A stretch of 64,000 bases of DNA, taken from NCBI RefSeq assembly GCF_014205295.1, contig NZ_JACHNF010000001.1, forward strand, positions 6,014,001-6,078,000. The letters run 5' to 3'. Every line of letters begins with the position of its first letter. Position 1 is the first letter of the stretch. The notes under the pieces are model-generated. The model saw nothing but the letters and a program-made list of their open reading frames with translations. It did not search any database and was not told where the DNA came from. The translations under genes were made by a program, and so were the position numbers. The stretch comes from Kribbella solani. Lineage in GTDB: Bacteria > Actinomycetota > Actinomycetes > Propionibacteriales > Kribbellaceae. This document shows positions 57,873-64,000 of the stretch, piece by piece.

Positions 57873-57926
57873 TCGACCAGAGTAGGTGACAGACTGGGGG
57901 CTGGTCCCGACAGGAGGACGGAGAAG

Positions 57927-58694
57927 ATGGCGACTGCGCTTGTTACCGGCCCGGCGACGGGGATCGGCCGCGCGTTCGCGGACAAGCTGGCACTGGAGGG
58001 GTACGACCTGGTGCTGGTGTCGCGCGACGAGGCGCGGCTCAAGGAGGTCGCGACCGAGATCACCCGGCTGCACGGCGTCGACTGCGAGGTATTGGTCGCG
58101 GACCTGACCGACGCGGAGGACCTCGCCCGGGTGGAGGAGCGGTTCCGGACCGGCCCGATCGAGGTGCTGGTCAACAACGCCGGCTTCGGGCAGAAGAAGC
58201 CCTTCTGGGCGAACCCGATCGAGGCCGAGGAGAAACAGCTCGACCTGCTGGTACGGGTGGTGCTGCGCCTAACGCATGCCGCCGTACTTCCGATGATCGA
58301 GCGCGGCTCCGGCGCGGTCGTCAATGTTTCGTCGGTGGCCGGGTTCCTGCAGCGCAACGTCTACAGCGCGCACAAGGCCTGGGTGACCAACTTCTCCGCC
58401 GGGCTGGCGGTCGAGCTGCATGCCAAGGGCGTCGCGGTGATGGCGTTGTGCCCCGGGTTCGTGCACACCGAGTTCCATGAGCGGATGGAGATGGACAAGT
58501 CGGTCATCCCGTCGTTCATGTGGCTGGATGCGACCGATCTGGTCGACGCGGCCTGGAAGGACCTGATGCGCGGGAAGGCGATCTCGATCCCGTCCCGGCG
58601 CTATCAGCTGATCGCGGCGGTGGCCCGGTTCACCCCGCGCGCTCTGATCGCGCGGGTGTCGACCGTGGGTCTGGACGGCCGGCGGCGGGCTTGA
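57927..58694 (+). CDS. Short-chain dehydrogenase/reductase
   Basis: 255 residues from ATG at 57927 with AGGAGG-like sequence upstream. Rossmann motif TGPATGIGRA, NNAGFGQ, catalytic Ser in NVSSVAG and YSAHK supply the SDR active site. Such DltE/SDR proteins act on ketones or fatty-acyl substrates; the substrate is unknown. The last 65 bases overlap the convergent TetR gene. Confidence 0.9.
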   Translation: MATALVTGPATGIGRAFADKLALEGYDLVLVSRDEARLKEVATEITRLHGVDCEVLVADLTDAEDLARVEERFRTGPIEVLVNNAGFGQKKPFWANPIEAEEKQLDLLVRVVLRLTHAAVLPMIERGSGAVVNVSSVAGFLQRNVYSAHKAWVTNFSAGLAVELHAKGVAVMALCPGFVHTEFHERMEMDKSVIPSFMWLDATDLVDAAWKDLMRGKAISIPSRRYQLIAAVARFTPRALIARVSTVGLDGRRRA

Positions 58695-59274
58695 GCGCCT
58701 CGTAGATCGTCTTGGTCAGCGCGGCGGCGTACGCGTCGTGCTCGGCCGCGGATGGGTTGATCCCGGCGAAGCTGACTTCGAATCCACGCTGGAAACAGGC
58801 GCCGAACAGCAGCGCGGCCGCCGCGCTCACGTCCGCGGTACGCCGAATCCGGCCGAGCTTCTGCTCCTCGCGCAAATAGCGGATCAGGCCTTCCTGCGCC
58901 TTGTGCGGGCCTGCGTTCAGCTCGCGCAGGCGGTTGCGGTGCGCGATCAGCAGTTCCTGGGACGAGAACAGTGAGACCAGGATCGGGAAACCTTCGACGT
59001 AGAAGTCGATCGCGGTCCGGGCCAGCCGGGTCAGGTTGCCGCGGACGGTCCCGCTGCCGGGGTTGCCGATCAGCTCCTTGAGCGATCCGGGCAGCTGTGG
59101 CATCCGCTCGTGCAGTACGGCGAGCAGGATCGCCGGCTTGTCGGTGAAATGCTTGTAGAGCGCGGCCTCGGAGTACCCGGCGACCTGCGCGATCGACTTG
59201 GTGGTCGCCCGGGCGAAGCCCTGGGTCCGGAGCACCTCCGCGGCCGCGTCCAGGATGTCGTCCCTGGTGCCCAT
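58630..59274 (-). CDS. TetR-family transcriptional regulator
   Basis: 214 residues from ATG at 59274. Helix-turn-helix ATTKSIAQVAGYSEAALYKHF (about 23-43) and a ligand domain ending in a basic tail (PDPRSTPARSERAG). The tail is encoded in the overlap with the SDR gene. It is divergent from an NAD(P)-binding protein gene with two palindromes between them, so it probably represses that gene. Confidence 0.9.
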   Translation of the reverse strand: MGTRDDILDAAAEVLRTQGFARATTKSIAQVAGYSEAALYKHFTDKPAILLAVLHERMPQLPGSLKELIGNPGSGTVRGNLTRLARTAIDFYVEGFPILVSLFSSQELLIAHRNRLRELNAGPHKAQEGLIRYLREEQKLGRIRRTADVSAAAALLFGACFQRGFEVSFAGINPSAAEHDAYAAALTKTIYEALKPAAGRPDPRSTPARSERAG

Positions 59275-59336
59275 CCGGTGCTCCTCTCTCGGCGTACCCG
59301 ACCCGCGCGCTCGGCGGCAGCCTACCTTGACAGGTT

Positions 59337-59378
59337 GGTGAGTGTTTACTCACCATAGTGAGTGAGTGTTTACTAACC
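59337..59378. promoter_or_regulatory. TetR operator pair
   Basis: GGTGAGT and ACTCACC around GTTT form a perfect 18-bp site at 59337-59354. A second site, AGTGAGT-GTTT-ACTAACC (59361-59378), is degenerate; centres are 24 bp apart. TTGACA at 59327-59332 is a likely -35. The start of the regulated gene lies 15 bases after the second site. Confidence 0.8.
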
Positions 59379-59392
59379 TGGAGGGGTTGACG

Positions 59393-60076
59393 ATGAAGCT
59401 GGTGGTTTTCGGGGCGTCCGGCCGGATCGGGACCGAGCTGGTCCGGCAGGCAGTGGCGGCCGGTCATACGGTCACGGCGGTCGTGCGCGCCGGTTCGAGT
59501 CTGCAGGTGGCGCTGCCGGAGCTGCGGCTGGTCGCGGCCCAGGCCGGCGTCCCTGGTGGGCAGGTCGAGGTGGTCACCGCCGACGTGCTGGACCCGGCCG
59601 CGATCGCGCCGGTGCTGGCCGGGCACGACGGGGTGCTGTCGGCGCTCGGTCCACGACCGTCCGGCCCGAGCGACCTACTGACCGAGAGCGCGCGAAGCAT
59701 GCTGCGCGCGCTGGACGAGAGCGGCGTACGCCGGTTCCTGGTCGTGAGCGTGGCCGGGATTCACACCAAGGGTGATGATCCGTTCACCAAGTACGTGGTG
59801 AAGCCGATCCTTGGGCGGTTCCTGCGTGAGTCGTTCGCGGACGCGCGCCGGATGGAGGAACTGGTCACGGCGAGTACGGCTGACTGGACCATTGTCTGCC
59901 CGCCCCGGCTGACGAACGGTGCTGGAAAGGGGCGGATTCGCAGCAACACCGAAGGTACGGTCCGGGGCGGATTCACGATCACCCGCGCGGACGTCGCCAC
60001 GTACCTGCTGGATGTCGTCGCCGATCCCGGGCTGCACCGCAAGACCGCGATCATTGCTAACGGATCGGGTCGTTGA
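59393..60076 (+). CDS. NAD(P)-binding Rossmann-fold protein (NmrA/biliverdin-reductase-like)
   Basis: 227 residues from ATG at 59393 with GGAGGGG 7 bases upstream. It opens MKLVVFGASGRIGTELVRQA, a dinucleotide-binding GxxGxxG loop, and contains VSVAGIHTKG and CPPRLTNG as in atypical SDR proteins of the NAD(P)H-binding (PF13460) family. Under control of the divergent TetR, it may be a redox or quinone-stress reductase. The 3' end overlaps the convergent gene by 20 bases. Confidence 0.85.
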   Translation: MKLVVFGASGRIGTELVRQAVAAGHTVTAVVRAGSSLQVALPELRLVAAQAGVPGGQVEVVTADVLDPAAIAPVLAGHDGVLSALGPRPSGPSDLLTESARSMLRALDESGVRRFLVVSVAGIHTKGDDPFTKYVVKPILGRFLRESFADARRMEELVTASTADWTIVCPPRLTNGAGKGRIRSNTEGTVRGGFTITRADVATYLLDVVADPGLHRKTAIIANGSGR

Positions 60077-61037
60077 CGGGCGCGTCGGGCCGCAGCTTGA
60101 TCGTCGCGGCGATGGCGGTCGGTGACTTGCTGATGCTCCAGACCGTGCCGGCCCAGCTCTCGCCGAGGAAGACGGTGACGTCGGAGCCGCCGGACGTCGC
60201 CGGATGACCGCCGATCGTCATGGTCGGCTTGACGGACGGCGCCGGGCGGACCACGCCGACCGTGGTGAGCGACCCGATGGCGCCCGGATCGACCGGATCG
60301 GCGTCGCCGAGCAGCACCGAGTAGCTCTCCGGCGAGACCGGTGACCCGTGCGGTTCCGCGACCGCGACGACCTCGTCCGATTCGACCGCGCTCCGGCCGA
60401 AGCTGAACGGGACGGTCACCGGCGCCGGTTTCGCGCGCAGCTGGATGCCTTCGGCAACATGCCGGGCGCGCTCCGGCGTGGCATCGGTACCGGTGTCCTG
60501 CACGGTCGCCCACCCGGTGTCCGAGTACCGGAAGGCGATCCGGACGCCACCGTGATCCCGCGCGAGGAGATACACCGGGCGCCCGTCGATGTCGTCGAGC
60601 CGCCGCTCACCGGTCACCCCCGGCCAGGCGCCCGGGGCGTACATGGTCGCGACCGCGGTCGCGCCGGGGGCCAGGCCGGAGTTGTCGGCGGCAACGAGTT
60701 TGACCGACTGCCAGCGGTTCGCGCTGGTGTACAAGCGTGGGGTGAAGCCGCCCGCCGAGCCGACGTCGAAGGCCCGCGACCAGATGCCGAACGGTACGAC
60801 CTGGCCTGGTGCGGCCGGCTGGACCCGGTCCGCGCGGACCGCGTGCAGCACCATCGGCGTCGCCGACACGGCCGCGATCAGCGCGACCACCGCGGCACCA
60901 CCGAGCACCCGCCGCCGCCGGACCGTCCGGCGGCCGTCCCGCATCGCCCGGTCGATACTGACCCCCGCCGGGCTCTGGTCAGGGGTTTCGCGCAAGGCCT
61001 TCAGCAGGCCGGCGTACTCCTCGGGTTCGGGGCTCAT
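60057..61037 (-). CDS. Membrane-anchored partner protein of the ECF sigma factor
   Basis: 326 residues from ATG at 61037, overlapping the sigma-factor stop (ATGA). A basic cytoplasmic part of about 42 residues is followed by one membrane span (about 43-66) and an external domain of about 260 residues with no family I recognise. There is no zinc-finger anti-sigma motif. The coupling suggests it controls or senses for the sigma factor. Confidence 0.75.
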   Translation of the reverse strand: MSPEPEEYAGLLKALRETPDQSPAGVSIDRAMRDGRRTVRRRRVLGGAAVVALIAAVSATPMVLHAVRADRVQPAAPGQVVPFGIWSRAFDVGSAGGFTPRLYTSANRWQSVKLVAADNSGLAPGATAVATMYAPGAWPGVTGERRLDDIDGRPVYLLARDHGGVRIAFRYSDTGWATVQDTGTDATPERARHVAEGIQLRAKPAPVTVPFSFGRSAVESDEVVAVAEPHGSPVSPESYSVLLGDADPVDPGAIGSLTTVGVVRPAPSVKPTMTIGGHPATSGGSDVTVFLGESWAGTVWSISKSPTAIAATIKLRPDAPVNDPIR

Positions 61038-61558
61038 CGGGACTGCTCCTTCCTGAGCTCGGGCTCGATGTCCAGGCGGTCGCCGAGCAGGCGCCGGAGC
61101 AACGTCAGGCCACGGGCGGTCTGGCCTTTCACCGCGTTCTCCGAACAGCCCAGCGTTCCGGCCACGTCGCGGACCGGGAGGTCGTACAGGAAGCGCAACA
61201 CCAGCACGGCGCGGGTCCGGGGCGGGATCCGGTCCAGGGCCGCCGCGACGACCAGGCGGGTCTCCACCTCGCGGCCGGTGCTCGCCGGAAAGTCGATCGG
61301 CTGATCCGTCAGCCGGACCCGCGACCAGCCGAGACGACGTTCGTTCAGGAAAGTACGGACCACGATCATCCGTACGTACGCGTCCAGGTTGTCGGCGTTC
61401 GTTGCCTTGTGCCAGTGCACGTACAGCTTGGTGATCGCGGCCTGTACGACATCGTCGGCCCGGTGCGCGTCCTTGCACAGCGAACCGGCCAGCCGGCGCA
61501 ACTCGGGCAGGCGCGCGGTCACGTACTCGACGTACTGCTGCTCGTCAGCCGACCGCAC
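61034..61558 (-). CDS. ECF sigma factor, SigE-like family
   Basis: 174 residues from GTG at 61558, with a strong GGAAGGAGGT 6 bases upstream. Region 2 (AHRADDVVQAAITKLYVHWHK) and region 4 (ALDRIPPRTRAVLVLRFLYDLPV...ENAVKGQTARGL) are clear. It belongs to the actinobacterial SigE-type ECF group whose members are paired with one-span membrane proteins. It would direct RNA polymerase to its own regulon in response to an envelope signal. Confidence 0.92.
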   Translation of the reverse strand: MRSADEQQYVEYVTARLPELRRLAGSLCKDAHRADDVVQAAITKLYVHWHKATNADNLDAYVRMIVVRTFLNERRLGWSRVRLTDQPIDFPASTGREVETRLVVAAALDRIPPRTRAVLVLRFLYDLPVRDVAGTLGCSENAVKGQTARGLTLLRRLLGDRLDIEPELRKEQSR

Positions 61559-61583
61559 GGCCGCACCTCCTTCCGGTACACCA

Positions 61584-63218
61584 TCATGGGCGCGCCACCG
61601 GCCAGACCCATACCCCACCAACGAACGTGCTCCGGCCGAGCAACTCGTCGAGACATCCACGTAACTCACCTCGATCGTGTTCCAGGACGACGGCATCGGC
61701 CCGCCAGTAGCGCAGGTCGGCGTCGAGTTGGGCGGGGTCGATCACACATCCATCACCGTTCGCGGCCTGACGCATCAGGGTGGCGGTCGGGCGGGGCTGC
61801 GCGCCGTACGCGCCGCCGCGGTCGGGACCGTACGGTCCGACGAAGTAGCCCTCGGGGATGGCGAAGCCGAAGCCCGCGGCCGCCTGCCAGCGCATCGGCC
61901 GCGCATCGGCGGGATTCGGCGGCGGAGCGGGTACGACGGTGTGGCCCGGGCGTACGTAGCCGCGCCACGAACCGTCCGTGAAGAAGCTGGGTACGGGCCG
62001 GCGGTCCACGACCACCAATGGGGTCGGGACGATCGGGACCAGGGCGGCGCCGATGGCCGCCCACCCGAGCCACCGGAACGGCGTCGCCCGTAGCGCGTCG
62101 ATGCCGAGGGCAAGCAGTGCGCCGATCGGCGGGATGCAGGCCATCGCGAACCGCGACTCGATCACCGATTCGTACAGCGGCAGCTGAGCGAGCAGGGTCC
62201 ACGGTCCGGGGGTCAGCGACAACCATCCGATCAGCGCGGTGGTCGCGCCGAGGATACGGACGAGCTGTTGTTTGCGTAAGGCAAATACCAGGCCGATGAC
62301 GAGGATGATCAGCGGCCAGCCGAAGAACGCGTTCTCCTCGGTCCGGTTCAGCGAGAGTTGTCGCGTGACCTCGGGATCGCCGAACAGCGATCGGGTGGGG
62401 AACGCGGTCAGGGCGTGCAGCGAGTTGCCGGCCCGCCCGTGTACGAGGCTGTGGTAGCTCTGCGGACCCCTGAACTGCCAGAACAACGAACCGGCGACCA
62501 GGACCAGCGCGATCAGGCCGGCGCCGGCGATCGTGGTCGCGTACCGGCGGGCGAACGCGGCCGCGCGCCCTGGATCGACCCAACCGTGGACGATGCCGAA
62601 GACAACCAGTCCAGTTGCTGCGAGCAACAAGATCTCTTCACCGAGGAAGAGTTGGTACGCGATCAGCAGGCCGACGACGATCGCGGTCCGGCGGCCGGGT
62701 GGGCGGGGGAGGAGCAGGCACGGGATGACCGCGAGGACGACGAAGTTCGGGTGCGCGTTCGCGTGCGAGATCATCGCGGGCGCGAAACCGCAGAACAGGC
62801 CGCCGAGTGCGGCAGCGGGCGCGGACGCGATTCGCCGGGAGAACAACCAGTACCAGGCGAATGCCGTACCGGCCAGGCCGATGGTCAGCGCGATCGCCCA
62901 GGTGACGCCCGAGCCGAGCAGCACGGTGACCGGGATCAGCGGGATGCTCAGGCCGAGCATGGTCGTGTTCGCCATCAGGTTGACGCCGTCCGGATGGTTC
63001 AGAAGCCCTGTGAACAAAGGGTTCTGGCCGTTCAGCACTTGGTGTGCGGTGATGTCGAAGAACCATTGCCACTGTTCCTGGTCCTGCCCGCTGTCGTACA
63101 GGTACCTACCGTTCGGGTCGGACCACAGTCCGTGCAGGAGAACCACGGCTGCGAACACGTACGCCACGGCGACCACCGCTGTGGTGACCTGATGTCGTGA
63201 CCTCAGCTGCGTCTTCAC
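61584..63218 (-). CDS. Polytopic membrane protein, GT-C glycosyltransferase-like
   Basis: 544 residues from ATG at 63218, overlapping the upstream gene stop by ATGA. About ten membrane spans (to about residue 400) are followed by an external C-terminal domain. The first loop has YDSGQDQEQWQWFFD and HPDGVNLMANTTM, acidic residues typical of GT-C transferases that use lipid-linked sugars. Coupling to a polyprenyl-phosphate glucosyltransferase-like gene supports a role in transferring the sugar outside the membrane. Confidence 0.72.
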   Translation of the reverse strand: MKTQLRSRHQVTTAVVAVAYVFAAVVLLHGLWSDPNGRYLYDSGQDQEQWQWFFDITAHQVLNGQNPLFTGLLNHPDGVNLMANTTMLGLSIPLIPVTVLLGSGVTWAIALTIGLAGTAFAWYWLFSRRIASAPAAALGGLFCGFAPAMISHANAHPNFVVLAVIPCLLLPRPPGRRTAIVVGLLIAYQLFLGEEILLLAATGLVVFGIVHGWVDPGRAAAFARRYATTIAGAGLIALVLVAGSLFWQFRGPQSYHSLVHGRAGNSLHALTAFPTRSLFGDPEVTRQLSLNRTEENAFFGWPLIILVIGLVFALRKQQLVRILGATTALIGWLSLTPGPWTLLAQLPLYESVIESRFAMACIPPIGALLALGIDALRATPFRWLGWAAIGAALVPIVPTPLVVVDRRPVPSFFTDGSWRGYVRPGHTVVPAPPPNPADARPMRWQAAAGFGFAIPEGYFVGPYGPDRGGAYGAQPRPTATLMRQAANGDGCVIDPAQLDADLRYWRADAVVLEHDRGELRGCLDELLGRSTFVGGVWVWPVARP

Positions 63219-63958
63219 GTGAACGCCGGAACGACGAGTTGGTCAAGAGGCGGGAGGCTGTGGTGGTACCGGCGAATCCGTCCGAGCTCGATCAGGCCGG
63301 CCAGGTAGCCGGATGGGCGGAGCTTCGACCCTTCCTGGTCCGACCATCGCACCGGGATCTCGGCAACCTCCAAGCCGAGCCGGTGGAACAGGTGCAGTAC
63401 CTCGGCATCGGAGCACCACCCGTCCACGCGGGCCAGTTGAAACACGAGCCGGCCGCGCGGCCCGTCGTACAACTTGAAGCCACACTGCGTGTCCTGGATA
63501 CCTGGTACGGCCAGCAGCTGGATGAGCGCGTTGCCGAAGCGGCCGCATGTTTCACGCAGTGCGCTCTGGCGTACGACCAGCTGCGACTGCGGTAGTGCGC
63601 GCGATCCGATCGCCGCCCAGGCGCCACGATCGAGTGCCTTGTGCAACAACTCCACCTGCTCGATCGACGTGGCGTTGTCCGCGTCGCACATCAGTACGCG
63701 ATCACCGCGCGAGGCGAGGACGCCGATCCGTACGGCGTGGCCCTTTCCCCGGTTCACCGGCCAGCGGATCAGGCGGACCCGGTCGTCGTGGAACGCGTGC
63801 ACCGCCTGCGCCGTGGCGTCGGCCGAACCGTCGTCGACGACCAGGACCTCCCATTCCGCGGACGTCGCCGTCAGGTACGCGGTGACCGCTCGCAGGGTTC
63901 GCGGAAGCCGGCGCTCCTCGTTGTACGCGGGAATCACCACGCTGAGCTGAACTCTCAC
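63215..63958 (-). CDS. GT2 glycosyltransferase, dolichyl/polyprenyl-phosphate sugar synthase type
   Basis: 247 residues from GTG at 63958. The frame is open further upstream to the window end, so an earlier start is possible. GT2 motifs: LSVVIPAYNEERRLP, VVDDGSADAT, NRGKGHAVRIG and MCDADNATS (DxD-like), then DTQCGFKLYDG and the late WSDQEGSKL, as in ALG5-like transferases. No C-terminal membrane spans. It probably makes polyprenyl-phosphate-sugar for the following GT-C gene. Confidence 0.87.
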   Translation of the reverse strand: MRVQLSVVIPAYNEERRLPRTLRAVTAYLTATSAEWEVLVVDDGSADATAQAVHAFHDDRVRLIRWPVNRGKGHAVRIGVLASRGDRVLMCDADNATSIEQVELLHKALDRGAWAAIGSRALPQSQLVVRQSALRETCGRFGNALIQLLAVPGIQDTQCGFKLYDGPRGRLVFQLARVDGWCSDAEVLHLFHRLGLEVAEIPVRWSDQEGSKLRPSGYLAGLIELGRIRRYHHSLPPLDQLVVPAFT

Positions 63959-64000
63959 ACCCCGCAGACCACGCCGGCGGCCCGATCCGTTGGGTGAGCT

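Overview
The window is high-GC (roughly 70%) DNA from an actinobacterium. Many GTG and TTG starts, 1-4 base gene overlaps, HspR/HAIR control of chaperones, SigR/SigH-type promoters and a Cys-Ser-Gly histidine ammonia-lyase all fit Actinomycetota. The gene content looks like a soil genus such as Kribbella or a related Propionibacteriales or Streptomyces-like organism; the genus is an inference. I see no rRNA, tRNA, CRISPR array, transposase or phage gene, so this looks like chromosomal DNA.

Layout. 1-9.9 kb: the 5' part of a sugar-binding lipoprotein gene (reverse), two secreted peptidases (S53 and M36), a LacI regulator divergent from an amidohydrolase/cysteine-dioxygenase-like pair with twin operators, a PhzF-family isomerase and an unknown acidic protein. 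10.0-17.8 kb: a complete potassium-uptake locus kdpFABC-kdpDE. 17.8-23.9 kb: a toroid-fold protein, rpmE2 with a SigR-type promoter, a divergent ammonia-lyase homologue with an altered MIO triad, a secreted SGNH hydrolase, an IclR regulator, a small membrane protein and a double GNAT. 24.0-34.6 kb: histidine utilisation, hutH-hutU, a four-gene quaternary-ammonium-type ABC transporter, an M20 amidohydrolase, hutF and hutI, mostly with overlapping or closely spaced genes. The route is histidine to urocanate, imidazolone propionate, formiminoglutamate and formylglutamate. No hutG is present, and the M20 enzyme is the best local candidate for the last step. 34.6-36.2 kb: two paralogous small secreted proteins and a phosphoribosyltransferase gene with an in-frame stop. 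36.5-40.9 kb: dnaK-grpE-dnaJ-hspR. 41.1-47.9 kb: a GNAT, two GT87 membrane mannosyltransferases, and a very large sensor kinase with its NarL-type regulator. 47.9-53 kb: clpB, a stand-alone GyrB-like ATPase-domain protein and small genes. 53-60 kb: an aminotransferase and three regulator/target units (MarR/MFS, FadR, TetR/NAD(P)-binding protein) with a nucleotidase and an SDR. 60-64 kb: an ECF sigma factor with its membrane partner, and two glycosyltransferase-type genes that run to the window end.

The most unusual items are: a 7-residue tandem repeat inserted in the M20 hydrolase of the hut operon; the ammonia-lyase homologue whose MIO-forming Ala-Ser-Gly is Gly-Thr-Gly; a histidine kinase whose membrane part is a four-fold internal repeat; a 90-bp indel-free palindrome with covarying sub-hairpins; and a pair of palindromic elements inside a GyrB-like coding sequence. 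Stress control is coherent across dnaK, clpB and rpmE2, which all carry GGAAT-N18/19-GTT promoters, two of them overlapping HAIR operators.
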